Source: Oscillospiraceae bacterium
GTDB taxonomy: Bacteria > Bacillota > Clostridia > Oscillospirales > Ruminococcaceae
Length of the DNA: 23,330 nt
Direction of reading: 5' to 3'
Assembly: GCA_022792755.1 (NCBI GenBank)
Contig: JAAWBP010000003.1
Location: 1-23,330 of the forward strand
The position numbers and the translations under genes were made by a program. The stretch's first letter is position 1. Every line of letters starts with the position of its first letter. Under the pieces are notes generated by a model, which saw nothing but the letters and a program-made list of their open reading frames with translations, was not told the origin of the DNA and did not search any database. This document shows, piece by piece, positions 1 to 8,032 of this stretch.

Positions 1-1898
1 ATCTTTCCGGAGCCGTCTAAAACCGCAACCTCGATCGGCAACACCTCTCCGCCCACCGACGTCCAAGCAAGGCCGGTGACCAAACCGACCATGTCCTGCG
101 CCTCCATCAGATCGGGATAATATTTCTTCGGCCCTAAAAACGATTCCAGGTTTTTAGGGGTCACAATCACCCGCCCCGCCTCCTTTGAGGCGAGCTTCTT
201 TGCCCCCTTCCGGCAGAGGGATGCGATCTCACGCTCCAGCCTGCGGACGCCCGCCTCGCGGGTATAGCCGTCAACCAGGCCATAAAGGGCGCCGTCTGAA
301 ATCCGGAACAGTGCTGGGGTCAGCCCATGCTTCTCCATCTGTTTTTTGACGAGATGCCGCTTGGCGATCTGGAACTTTTCCTCCCTCGTATAGCTCGGCA
401 GGGAGATGACCTCCATCCGGTCGAGCAGCGGCCTGGGGATGGTGTCGAGGGTGTTCGCCGTCGTGATAAACAGGACTTCGCTCAAGTCAAACGGGATTTC
501 GAGATAGTGGTCATAAAAAGCTGAATTCTGCTCGCTGTCAAGCATTTCGAGCATCGCAGCGGAGGGATCGCCCTTATAGTCGGCCCCCATCTTGTCGATT
601 TCATCCAAGAGGATCAGCGGATTGTGAGACTTCGCCTGCTTCATCCCGGTGATGATCCGCCCCGGCATCGCGCCGATATAAGTCTTTCTGTGGCCGCGGA
701 TTTCCGCCTCGTCCCGAACGCCGCCCAGAGAAATCCGGACGAATTTCCGGCCGAGCGCCTCGGCGATCGAACGGGCAATCGAGGTCTTTCCAACCCCCGG
801 AGGGCCCTCCAGGCAAATGATCTGCCCTTTGATATCCGGAGCGAGCTTTCGAACTGCAAGGCTTTCGAGGATCCGCTCCTTGACTTTTTCCAGGCCGTAA
901 TGATCCCGGTCGAGCCGTTTTCCGATCTGCACGATATTCAAATTGTCCTTTGTCTTTTCATCCCAAGGCAGGCTGATGGCCAGATCGAGGTAGTTGCGGA
1001 TGACAGATGCCTCGTGGGAATTCGAAGGCATCTTATAAAGGCGCTCGCACTCCTTGAGCAGCCTTTCCCTGGAATCATCCGACAAATTTTTGATTTTATC
1101 GATCGCATCGGCAAATTCCTCTGCCTCTTCCTGAACGTTTTCCCCGTCCCCGAGCTCGTCTGAAATCACCCGAAGCTGTTCGCGCAGGTAATAATCGCGC
1201 TGATTTTTGTCCATATTCTCTTTGACCTGCTCGTAGATATCCCGCTCGATTGTGAGGATATTGGTCTCTTTTTCAAGGAATTCGGCAAGCAGGCGGAGGC
1301 GGCCGTAAAGGTCTGATTTTTCCAGGAGCTGCTGCTTGTCTTCGAACCGGAGCATAATATTCTGGACGATGATATCGAAAAGCTTCTGCGGGTCTTCCTC
1401 CGCGAAGATCGACGAGACCAGCTCTTCCGCGAGCTTCGGCACAATTTCGGCGTATTCGTCAAAGATAGACTTGATGGTGCGCACCACCGCCTCCATTTCG
1501 TCGGGAGACCTTCGCGCACTGCGGTAAGGCATCCGCTTCACTTCGCACTCGATGTAGCCCTCGAACGAGGTATAGCGCACGACCCTGGCACGGTAAAGCC
1601 CCTCCGCCAAGATGCGGACGGTGTTTTCCTGCGTTTTTAAAAGCTGCTTGACCTTCACCACCACGCCAATCTGATAAAGATCGTTTTCTCCCGGGTCGTC
1701 CATGGAAAGATCATTCTGTGCGACCAGGAAAATCGTTTTATCCCCCCCGATCGCCGCATTGAGCGCTTTGATCGATTTCGTGCGCCCCACATCGAAATGC
1801 ATGACGGTACCCGGGAACATGACGATTCCTCTCATGGCGAGCGCCGGCAGGATGACAGTTCGATTTCCTTTTTTTATATCCAAATTTTTTTTCTGCAT
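1..1898 (-). CDS. lon: Lon ATP-dependent protease (3' end outside window)
   Basis: Encodes the N-terminal 632 residues of endopeptidase La, the cytosolic AAA+ protease that unfolds and degrades damaged and some regulatory proteins. The reading frame stays open to the window edge. Seen: an N-terminal substrate-binding (LAN) region at about 1-200, a coiled-coil/helical region, Walker A GPPGVGKT at residues 365-372, Walker B with DEIDK at 432-436, then the start of the protease domain (GGEVLPIEVAVLDGSGK) just before the edge. The catalytic Ser/Lys dyad lies outside the window. The ATG at 1898 follows AAGGAG with 6 nt spacing. A sigma-A promoter lies at 1947-1975, and the gene is divergent from yerC. 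No CIRCE or CtsR-type box was seen upstream, so heat-shock control by HrcA or CtsR is not supported. The family assignment is secure. Confidence 0.97.
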   Translation of the reverse strand, partial: MQKKNLDIKKGNRTVILPALAMRGIVMFPGTVMHFDVGRTKSIKALNAAIGGDKTIFLVAQNDLSMDDPGENDLYQIGVVVKVKQLLKTQENTVRILAEGLYRARVVRYTSFEGYIECEVKRMPYRSARRSPDEMEAVVRTIKSIFDEYAEIVPKLAEELVSSIFAEEDPQKLFDIIVQNIMLRFEDKQQLLEKSDLYGRLRLLAEFLEKETNILTIERDIYEQVKENMDKNQRDYYLREQLRVISDELGDGENVQEEAEEFADAIDKIKNLSDDSRERLLKECERLYKMPSNSHEASVIRNYLDLAISLPWDEKTKDNLNIVQIGKRLDRDHYGLEKVKERILESLAVRKLAPDIKGQIICLEGPPGVGKTSIARSIAEALGRKFVRISLGGVRDEAEIRGHRKTYIGAMPGRIITGMKQAKSHNPLILLDEIDKMGADYKGDPSAAMLEMLDSEQNSAFYDHYLEIPFDLSEVLFITTANTLDTIPRPLLDRMEVISLPSYTREEKFQIAKRHLVKKQMEKHGLTPALFRISDGALYGLVDGYTREAGVRRLEREIASLCRKGAKKLASKEAGRVIVTPKNLESFLGPKKYYPDLMEAQDMVGLVTGLAWTSVGGEVLPIEVAVLDGSGK

Positions 1899-1922
1899 AA
1901 CAATCTCCTTAAACCTAGGAAA

Positions 1923-1958
1923 ATCCGGTTGGCATATACTTTGCTTATTATACCGGAT
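1923..1958. repeat. Inverted repeat over the lon -10/start region
   Basis: ATCCGGT (1923-1929) and ACCGGAT (1952-1958) are perfect 7-nt inverted arms with centres 29 bp apart. One arm touches the -10 box and the other lies just inside the transcript, a position suited to a repressor operator. I recognise no regulator for this motif. With 7-nt arms it could still be chance. Confidence 0.35.
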
Positions 1959-1975
1959 GCGGCGGGCTTTTGCAA
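1947..1975 (-). promoter_or_regulatory. Sigma-A-type promoter of lon
   Basis: On the minus strand, TTGCAA (1975-1970) is followed after a 17-nt spacer by a perfect TATAAT (1952-1947). The predicted start is near 1940, giving a leader of about 40 nt before the lon ATG at 1898. The inverted repeat at 1923-1958 overlaps the -10 element. Confidence 0.7.
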
Positions 1976-2010
1976 GTTATCGGGCGCATTCATTCATTCT
2001 TTTACAAAAC

Positions 2011-2039
2011 TTTACTTCCTCTCTTTCGTGTGTTAAAAT
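2011..2039 (+). promoter_or_regulatory. Sigma-A-type promoter of the yerC operon
   Basis: TTTACT (2011-2016), a 17-nt spacer and TAAAAT (2034-2039). The predicted start near 2046 gives a leader of about 40 nt before the yerC ATG at 2087. It is divergent from the lon promoter, about 35-60 bp away. Confidence 0.55.
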
Positions 2040-2086
2040 AATACAGTAATCTAATTTCTTTTTGGGGGATTTGGAGGGCAATCCAG

Positions 2087-2380
2087 ATGAACAGCAAATT
2101 GAAGAATGAAGACGTCGATTTTCTTTTCCAGGCGGTTTTATCCTTAAACAGCATGGAAGAATGCTATAATTTTTTTGAAGACCTCTGTACCGCACAGGAG
2201 CTCAAAGCCATGTCGCAGCGGATCGTCGTGGCAAAAATGCTGAGTGAGCATAAAGTATACAACGATATCGTGGCCAAAACCGGGGCCAGCACCGCCACCA
2301 TCAGCCGAGTCAACCGCTCCCTGATGTATGGGAACGACGGATATTCCGTCGTTTTCGACCGATTGGACGAGAAAGGATGA
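2087..2380 (+). CDS. yerC: YerC/YecD family TrpR-related protein
   Basis: A 97-residue, all-helical protein of the TrpR-like YerC/YecD family. Seen: the family motif around AQELKAMSQRIVVAKML (about 36-52), and a helix-turn-helix at about 58-79 (YNDIVAKTGASTATISRVNR), where TrpR carries its DNA-binding helices. The length is normal for the family. The start at 2087 follows GGAGGG (2071-2076) with about 10 nt spacing. The stop overlaps the methyltransferase start by 4 nt (ATGA), so the two are probably translationally coupled. The protein is expected to be a cytosolic transcription regulator. The family's ligand and targets are poorly known, and a role in tryptophan control should not be assumed. 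Confidence 0.88.
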   Translation: MNSKLKNEDVDFLFQAVLSLNSMEECYNFFEDLCTAQELKAMSQRIVVAKMLSEHKVYNDIVAKTGASTATISRVNRSLMYGNDGYSVVFDRLDEKG

Positions 2381-3123
2381 GCAGTTACTGCGACTTCGCC
2401 TCGGTTTATGACGTCTTTACCTCCAATATAGACTACCACCGCCGGACAGCATATTACGACCGTCAGATCAACGCTTTCGGCGGGAAAAAGGGAATTTTAT
2501 TGGATCTTGCCTGCGGTACCGGCTCGATGAGCTTTGAATTCGCCAAATTGGGGTATGACGTCATTGGAATAGACGGGTCGGAGGAGATGCTTTCGGCTGC
2601 AATGGACAAAAAGCTCGAAAGCGGGATTGATTCGGTCATCTTCCTGTGCCAGCAGATGCAGGAACTCGATCTCTACGGGACAGTAGATGTCACCGTCTGC
2701 GCGCTGGACAGTCTGAACCATCTGACCGAACTGAAGGATTTGCAGGACGCTTTCCAACGCGTTTCACTTTTTACAAATCCCGGCGGACTGTTCCTTTTTG
2801 ATGTCAATACTCTATATAAACACCAGGAAATCCTCGGAAACAACACTTTTTTTTATGATGAGCCCGGCGCGTCCTGCATTTGGCAGAACACCTTTATTGA
2901 ACCGGACACAGTACAGATCGACCTGGATTTTTTTATTGAGGCTGAACACGGGCTTTATCGGCGGACTGCCGAGCAGTTTCAGGAACGGGCTTATACAGAC
3001 GAAATCCTCTGTTCCACGCTCAAAAAAGCGGGGTTCTCTGTGCTGGCTGTTTACGATGAGGACAGTGAAACGCCGCCACACGATACTTCTGAGCGGATCA
3101 TCTATATTGCCAAGAAGATTTGA
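2377..3123 (+). CDS. Class I SAM-dependent methyltransferase
   Basis: A 248-residue cytosolic methyltransferase with a Rossmann-type fold. Motif I is LLDLACGTGS at 41-50, the acidic residue that would bind the SAM ribose is D65 in VIGIDGS, and a later motif reads VTVCALDSLNHL. The N-terminal pattern with paired tyrosines and the overall length match Methyltransf_25-type enzymes common in Clostridia. The substrate cannot be deduced. The ATG lies in the 4-nt overlap with yerC and the stop codon overlaps the hslO ribosome-binding site, so it is the middle gene of a tight three-gene unit. A small-molecule or protein substrate linked to redox stress is possible by context only. Confidence 0.85.
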   Translation: MSSYCDFASVYDVFTSNIDYHRRTAYYDRQINAFGGKKGILLDLACGTGSMSFEFAKLGYDVIGIDGSEEMLSAAMDKKLESGIDSVIFLCQQMQELDLYGTVDVTVCALDSLNHLTELKDLQDAFQRVSLFTNPGGLFLFDVNTLYKHQEILGNNTFFYDEPGASCIWQNTFIEPDTVQIDLDFFIEAEHGLYRRTAEQFQERAYTDEILCSTLKKAGFSVLAVYDEDSETPPHDTSERIIYIAKKI

Positions 3124-3134
3124 AAGGATATTTT

Positions 3135-4016
3135 ATGGGAAAGCTGGTACGCACTCTGTCTAAAGACGGCTCCGTTATGGCCTGCGCCGTTGACGCCACT
3201 GATATCGCCGCTGAAATCGAACGGATTCATCAAACGTCCGCCGTTGTTTCGGCCGCGCTTGGCAGATTGGCCGCGGCCGCTTCCATGATGGGGTCTATGC
3301 TGAAGGCCTCCGACCAGTCCATCACACTGAGGATGAAAGGCGACGGGCCGGTTGGCAGTATGATTGCAGTGGCAGACAGCTATGGCAACGTCAAATGCTA
3401 CGCCGAAAATACGGTAGTAGAACTGCCGCTCAATCAATATGGAAAGCTGGATGTCTCCGGTGCAGTCGGGAAAACAGGTTTCCTCCAGGTCATCAAGGAT
3501 TTGGGGATGAAGGAGCCGTATACCGGGCAGGTTCCCATCGTATCAGGTGAAATCGCGGAAGATATCACCGAATATTTCGCCGTGAGCGAACAGACGCCGA
3601 CGGTCTGCGGTTTAGGGGTTTTGGTCAACCCGGACCTCACCATCAAAGGAGCCGGCGGCTATCTGGTTCAGCTCCTCCCCTTCGCCGACGAAAGCTGTAT
3701 CGATGTTTTGGAAGAAAATCTAAAAAAGATGCCGCCGGTCTCTTCCATGTACGCCGATGGGATGACGCCTCAGGAGGTTTGTTTCCGGCTGCTGGAAGGG
3801 CTCGAGCCCAACGTTCTCGACGACTCTTTTCCGGTTTATCGCTGTGACTGCAGTGAGGAGCGGGTTACCAGGGCGCTTATAAGCCTTGGGAAAAAGGAAC
3901 TCGATTCCATGATCGAGGAAGAGGAGAAAATTGAAGTATCCTGCCATTTCTGCAACAAAAAATACTGTTTTGACCGGAATATGCTGGTACAAATCCGGGA
4001 CCGGGCAAAAGCCTGA
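3135..4016 (+). CDS. hslO: Hsp33 redox-regulated chaperone
   Basis: A 293-residue Hsp33, a cytosolic holdase activated when oxidants such as HOCl oxidise its zinc-bound cysteines. Seen: the N-terminal Hsp33 fold (ALGRLAAAASMMGSMLK at about 41-57, DGPVGSM, YGNVKCYAEN) and the C-terminal zinc centre in the canonical CxC...CxxC arrangement, C237-D-C239 and C270-H-F-C273. All four ligands are present, so redox switching should be intact. The ATG at 3135 was chosen because GAAAGGA (3122-3128) lies 6 nt upstream. An in-frame TTG at 3120 lacks such a site and would overlap the methyltransferase. It follows the methyltransferase without a promoter. Confidence 0.96.
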   Translation: MGKLVRTLSKDGSVMACAVDATDIAAEIERIHQTSAVVSAALGRLAAAASMMGSMLKASDQSITLRMKGDGPVGSMIAVADSYGNVKCYAENTVVELPLNQYGKLDVSGAVGKTGFLQVIKDLGMKEPYTGQVPIVSGEIAEDITEYFAVSEQTPTVCGLGVLVNPDLTIKGAGGYLVQLLPFADESCIDVLEENLKKMPPVSSMYADGMTPQEVCFRLLEGLEPNVLDDSFPVYRCDCSEERVTRALISLGKKELDSMIEEEEKIEVSCHFCNKKYCFDRNMLVQIRDRAKA

Positions 4017-4062
4017 CGGATTTATATAAAACATCTTAAAATTCAAGGGGGAAACTATTTCT

Positions 4063-5334
4063 TTGGACGGTTATCTTATACTTGTGCTGGTTGTGTTGGT
4101 TCTGCTTTCAGCGTTCTTCTCAGCCAGCGAAACATCTATTTCCACCGTCAACCGAATTCGTATGCGCAACTACGCGGACGACGGCAACAAAAAGGCGCAA
4201 AAAGTCTTACATATGGCCGATCACTATGACAAAACGCTGTCGACCATCTTAGTCGGCAACAACATCGTCAACATTGCGTTCGCCTCGCTGAGCACGATGC
4301 TCTTTACCAGCTGGTTCGGCGTTTCCGGCGTTGGGATCGCCACCATAGTCGCGACTGTGGTCGTTTTGATCTTTGGAGAAATCCTTCCGAAAAGCCTTGC
4401 AAAAGAGTATGCCGATTCTTTCGCCTTGATGATCTCTTATCCGCTTTACTGGATCATGGTGATTTTAACGCCGATCGTTTTCATTTTCATCGGGATCAAA
4501 CAGGTGATCATGCGCATCTTCAAACCCCAGAAAAAGCAGGTGTCGGTAACCGAAGAAGAGCTCAAGTACATCATCGAGGAGATCGAAGACGAGGGTGTTC
4601 TGGAACAGCAGGAAAGCGAACTCGTCCGCAGCGCTTTGGACTTCGACGAAGTCACTGCCGACGAAATCCTCACCCCGCGCGTCGACGTTGTTTCGATCGA
4701 AGTAAACGAGCCTCTCGAATCGATTAAAGATATTTTTGTAAACGAACATTATTCCAGAATCCCCGTCTATGAAGACAGCATCGACAACATCATCGGCGTC
4801 CTTTATTCTAAAGATTTCTTTACCGCCTATATCAAAGGGACCGAATTCTCTATCCGCGAAATGCTCCAAGGGGTCATCTTTATCCCCCCCAAGAAAAAAA
4901 TCTCCGAGCTGTTTACCGAGCTTCAGAAAAGCAAATCCCATCTCGCGGTCGTCACCGACCAATACGGCGGCAATATGGGCATTGTCACACTGGAAGACAT
5001 TCTGGAGGAACTGGTTGGCGAGATCTGGGACGAATACGATGAAGAGGAGCGGGAGTTCGTCCAGCTGGATGAAAACACCTTCGAGATCAGCGGCGATCTT
5101 CGGGTGAGCGAACTGATCGAAGAGCTCAAAATTGACGGGCTGGAAATCGAAACCAGCAGCAACTCCGCCGGCGGCTGGGCGCTCGAAAGCTTTGGGCATA
5201 TCCCCGAGGCTGGAGAGTCGTTCCTCTGCGAAGTTCTCAAGGTGACGGTCAAGGAAGTTGTTGAAAACCGGATTATCCGCCTGACCATTCAAGTCCTGCC
5301 GCCTCAAAGGGAGAAAAAGAACGACGAACCGTAA
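4063..5334 (+). CDS. CNNM/CorC-type membrane protein (DUF21-CBS-CorC_HlyC)
   Basis: A 423-residue hemolysin C/CorC-family protein. Domain order: a DUF21 membrane domain with several hydrophobic helices (about 3-20, 58-78, 85-105, 128-150) including the family signature FFSASETS; a CBS pair at about 190-320, with ILTPRVDVVSIEV at its start and DQYGGNMGIVTLEDILEEL at its end; and a C-terminal CorC_HlyC domain at about 335-415. Related proteins are linked to magnesium/cobalt or sodium-coupled magnesium export; the ion here is not known. The start is TTG at 4063, preceded by AAGGGGGA (about 4043-4051). The next ATG would cut the first helix. It lies 46 nt after hslO with no terminator between. 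Confidence 0.9.
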   Translation: MDGYLILVLVVLVLLSAFFSASETSISTVNRIRMRNYADDGNKKAQKVLHMADHYDKTLSTILVGNNIVNIAFASLSTMLFTSWFGVSGVGIATIVATVVVLIFGEILPKSLAKEYADSFALMISYPLYWIMVILTPIVFIFIGIKQVIMRIFKPQKKQVSVTEEELKYIIEEIEDEGVLEQQESELVRSALDFDEVTADEILTPRVDVVSIEVNEPLESIKDIFVNEHYSRIPVYEDSIDNIIGVLYSKDFFTAYIKGTEFSIREMLQGVIFIPPKKKISELFTELQKSKSHLAVVTDQYGGNMGIVTLEDILEELVGEIWDEYDEEEREFVQLDENTFEISGDLRVSELIEELKIDGLEIETSSNSAGGWALESFGHIPEAGESFLCEVLKVTVKEVVENRIIRLTIQVLPPQREKKNDEP

Positions 5335-5387
5335 ATTATGATGGTACGATCTTGACAATCAATTAATTTGTTGAAAGGAGAATGACA

Positions 5388-5930
5388 ATGGAAATCCAAG
5401 GCATTCAAAGAAGTGAATTACAGCAGGCTGCGCAGGAGATCAGAGGAATGGAAAAGCAGGAGCCGGTCGCCGACGCAATCTTCGCTGCCGACAGCACAGC
5501 TCCAGAATCGCCGAAAGCCCCCGTTTATGATGAGTATGTCCCCGAAGATGAAGAGAACAATCAATCAATCGGCCTTTATGAAATCATACACGACGAGGAC
5601 GGCCTCAAAATCCGGTATGACAATCCGGAAAAGCTGAAGGACGACACCGATCCAGTTGGAGATGGCTCTAAAGCAGACGCATCGAAAGCGGAAGCCCCAA
5701 GGAAAAGCAAACCTGAGAAAAAGGCGGAAAGCTGTACCACAGACACTGATAAAGTGGACCGGGAGATCAAAAAGATCAAGGAAGATGCAAAGAAGCTAAA
5801 GCAGCAGATTCGTTCTTCCAGCGATCCTCAAAAAGCGGAAGAATTAAAAAAACAGCTTTCTAAAGTTGAAAATGAGCTGCGGCAAAAAGACAACGACACC
5901 TATAGGCGCCAGCACGCATCTGTTTCTTGA
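5388..5930 (+). CDS. Uncharacterised charged protein with C-terminal coiled coil
   Basis: I do not recognise a characterised function. The protein has 180 residues, no signal peptide and no membrane segment. Seen: a glutamine/glutamate-rich N-terminus, an acidic, proline-containing middle (about 45-100), a lysine/alanine-rich linker, and a heptad-patterned coiled coil at about 120-172 ending in KDNDTYRRQHASVS. A similar tail (KD.D.YRRQ.A) is, to my memory, found in small clostridial hypotheticals, which suggests a conserved family. The ATG at 5388 is preferred because AAAGGAG (5374-5380) lies 7 nt away; the ATG at 5382 is too close. It lies 53 nt after the CorC-type gene and immediately before a strong terminator, so it is the last gene of the operon. 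Confidence 0.7.
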   Translation: MEIQGIQRSELQQAAQEIRGMEKQEPVADAIFAADSTAPESPKAPVYDEYVPEDEENNQSIGLYEIIHDEDGLKIRYDNPEKLKDDTDPVGDGSKADASKAEAPRKSKPEKKAESCTTDTDKVDREIKKIKEDAKKLKQQIRSSSDPQKAEELKKQLSKVENELRQKDNDTYRRQHASVS

Positions 5931-5965
5931 GCTAATCGCTATAAAGTGAAAACATTCTAAAATGC

Positions 5966-5999
5966 CAAAAGGGCGCCCTGTTTATAGGGCGCCCTTTTG
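5966..5999. terminator. Bidirectional intrinsic terminator (coiled-coil gene / glyA)
   Basis: A perfect 14-bp stem, 5966-5979 paired with 5986-5999 (core AAAAGGGCGCCCT / AGGGCGCCCTTTT), encloses a 6-nt loop. Flanking A and T runs give a U-tract in both directions. It lies between the convergent genes ending at 5930 (plus) and 6011 (minus), so it can end both transcripts. Confidence 0.92.
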
Positions 6000-6010
6000 C
6001 TGTAATGTTT

Positions 6011-7261
6011 TTAATAGAGCGGATACGCTTCGCAGATTTTATTGACTTCTCCGCGGATGTAATCCTTCTTTTCCTCAAAGTCGGGCTGTGCGGTGAGATA
6101 GATCAGTTCGCCGATCTTTTCCATATCGCTTTCCACCAAGCCCCTGCTGGTGACAGCCGGCGTCCCGATCCGCACGCCGCTGGTGATAAACGGGCTCTGC
6201 GGATCATTCGGAATCGCATTTTTATTGACGGTGATATAAACTTCGTCAAGGCGTTTTTCCAGCTCTTTCCCGGTGACATTGAAATTGCGGAGATCGACCA
6301 GCATCAGATGATTATCCGTACCGCCGGATACGAGGTCAAAACCCCGTTTCAGCAGCTCTTTGGAAAGCGCCTGCGCGTTATTGATAATCTGCTGCTGATA
6401 TGCTTTAAATTCCGGCTTCAGAGCTTCTCCCAAACAAACCGCCTTGGCCGCGATAATATGCATCAGCGGCCCGCCTTGCGTACCCGGGAAGATCGCTTTA
6501 TTGATCGCTTTGGCATGTTCCTCTTTACAGAGGATCATCCCGCCGCGAGGACCGCGCAGGGTTTTATGGGTCGTCGTCGTAACAACATCGGCATACGGCA
6601 CCGGATTAGGATGGAGCCCAGCCGCTACCAGTCCGGCGATGTGGGCCATATCGACCATCAAATAGGCGCCGACTTCCTTCGCAATTTCATAGAACTTCGC
6701 AAAATCAATCACGCGGGGGTACGCGCTCGCGCCGGCCACGATCATCTTCGGGCGCTGTTCCTTCGCCAAAGCGTAAAGCTTATTATAGTCGATGGTGTGC
6801 GCCTCGTCGTCGACGCCATACGGGACAAAGTTGAAATAAGCGCCAGACATATTGACCGGAGAGCCGTGCGTCAGATGCCCGCCGTCGGCAAGGCTCATCC
6901 CGAGGATTGTATCGCCGGGTTTGAGCAGTGCAAAATAGACCGCCAGGTTAGCCTGTGCCCCAGAATGAGGCTGAACATTGGCGTGGTCAGCTCCAAACAG
7001 CTTTTTCGCCCGTTCGATCGCTATGTTTTCAACAACATCTACACACTCGCAGCCGCCGTAATACCGTTTTCCGGGATAACCCTCGGCATACTTATTGGTT
7101 AAAACGCTGCCCATTGCCGCCATAACTTCCCTGGAGACAATATTCTCGCTCGCAATCAACTCCAAGTTGCGGCGCTGCCGGGCAAGCTCGGCCGACATCG
7201 CTTCAGCAACTTCGGCGTCACCCTTTTTCAAATAATCCATCGGTTCAACAGAAAATTCCAT
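6011..7261 (-). CDS. glyA: Serine hydroxymethyltransferase
   Basis: A 416-residue PLP enzyme that interconverts serine plus tetrahydrofolate with glycine plus 5,10-methylene-THF, the main one-carbon source. Seen: LELIASEN (33-40), NKYAEGYPGKRYYGG (56-70), VQPHSGAQAN (96-105), the cofactor Asp/His segment MVDMAHIAG (202-210) and the Schiff-base lysine K233 in TTTTHKTLRGPRGG. The length is normal for bacterial GlyA. The ATG at 7261 was chosen because AGAGGAG ends 7 nt upstream; the in-frame ATG at 7267 lies only 1 nt from that site. It has its own promoter (7317-7345) and a shared 3' terminator, so it is likely monocistronic. No riboswitch fits the 114-nt upstream gap. Confidence 0.98.
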   Translation of the reverse strand: MEFSVEPMDYLKKGDAEVAEAMSAELARQRRNLELIASENIVSREVMAAMGSVLTNKYAEGYPGKRYYGGCECVDVVENIAIERAKKLFGADHANVQPHSGAQANLAVYFALLKPGDTILGMSLADGGHLTHGSPVNMSGAYFNFVPYGVDDEAHTIDYNKLYALAKEQRPKMIVAGASAYPRVIDFAKFYEIAKEVGAYLMVDMAHIAGLVAAGLHPNPVPYADVVTTTTHKTLRGPRGGMILCKEEHAKAINKAIFPGTQGGPLMHIIAAKAVCLGEALKPEFKAYQQQIINNAQALSKELLKRGFDLVSGGTDNHLMLVDLRNFNVTGKELEKRLDEVYITVNKNAIPNDPQSPFITSGVRIGTPAVTSRGLVESDMEKIGELIYLTAQPDFEEKKDYIRGEVNKICEAYPLY

Positions 7262-7316
7262 CCTCATACTCCTCTTAGCATTAAATTCCCGCCTTTGGCG
7301 AATCACAATTATTTCT

Positions 7317-7345
7317 ATTATACGGCATCCGCCCGACAGAATCAA
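7317..7345 (-). promoter_or_regulatory. Sigma-A-type promoter of glyA
   Basis: On the minus strand, TTGATT (7345-7340), a 17-nt spacer and a perfect TATAAT (7322-7317). Transcription would start near 7310, leaving a leader of about 50 nt. No PurR-box pair or riboswitch fold was recognised by eye. Confidence 0.75.
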
Positions 7346-7375
7346 TCATCTGTCCCAAATCCAGCATGAAAAACC

Positions 7376-8032
7376 TTACCGAAAATGTTCCCCCTCTTTG
7401 GTCAATACGTCAATTTTGAAGAGCTTTGTATCTTCGACCAGGGAGGGCTGCTCCCTTTCAAACGCCTCCAAAACTAAAAAAGGGCTGATATTTTTTTCGA
7501 TTCCGGCCGGTAAAAGCAGATCGACCGTTAAAACATCCTCTGCCTGCTTCACACACTTTATGTGGATGTCCGGCTTGATATCGATTGTCCGAACCCCCTT
7601 TTTCGTCTTCTTTTCGACCAGGATTTCCTTTTGCTCCAAAAAGCGGCTCCAAGCCTGTGCAAGCTCTTCCGGCCTTTCTGAATATAGCTCAAGCCGGAAC
7701 CCTGCACGGCCAATGTCCTGCGCTTTATAAAGAGGTTTTGAAACGGACAGAACGGTCATACCGTCCGGCAAGGATGACTGAAGACGGCGGATGATCTCTT
7801 TTTCCGGCAGTTCGGCAGTTAAGCGAAAATCCATAATCTCATAGTGGCTTTCCAACCCCAATGCCAACGGGAGGGCAAAAGTGAGGTAGATATGAGGGTT
7901 GAAACCCTCAGAATACCAAACCGGAAGGCCGCTCCGTTTGAGTGCTCTCTGCATCAGGCGATTGACATCCAAATGGGAAATATATTTTAACCGCCCGGTT
8001 TTCGTATAGCAAACGCGATAATCAATAAACAC
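7376..8032 (-). CDS. TIGR03936/DUF2344 radical SAM-associated protein
   Basis: A 218-residue protein of the DUF2344 family, found next to or fused with TIGR03960 radical SAM proteins. Seen: the N-terminal family pattern YRVCYTKTGRLKYISHLDVN (residues 5-24), then RALKRSGLPVWYSEGFNPH and LPLALGLESHYEIMDF. The biochemical role is unknown; an RNA-modification partner role has been suggested by context, but nothing in the sequence proves it. The start is GTG at 8032, with AAGGGGGG about 8 nt upstream. It overlaps the radical SAM gene by 11 nt, so the two are probably translated together. It is the last gene of the group; glyA has a separate promoter. Confidence 0.9.
   Translation of the reverse strand: MFIDYRVCYTKTGRLKYISHLDVNRLMQRALKRSGLPVWYSEGFNPHIYLTFALPLALGLESHYEIMDFRLTAELPEKEIIRRLQSSLPDGMTVLSVSKPLYKAQDIGRAGFRLELYSERPEELAQAWSRFLEQKEILVEKKTKKGVRTIDIKPDIHIKCVKQAEDVLTVDLLLPAGIEKNISPFLVLEAFEREQPSLVEDTKLFKIDVLTKEGEHFR

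Noticed and set aside
5352..5357. TTGACA before the coiled-coil gene as a promoter -35
   Set aside because: No -10-like hexamer at 16-18 nt downstream; that position is the ribosome-binding site.
4465..5358. Minus-strand open frame of 297 codons opposite the CorC-type gene
   Set aside because: Antisense shadow of a well-supported membrane protein; no ribosome-binding site or domain.
6005..7102. Plus-strand open frame of 365 codons opposite glyA
   Set aside because: It mirrors glyA codon structure, starts inside the terminator flank, and encodes no recognisable family.
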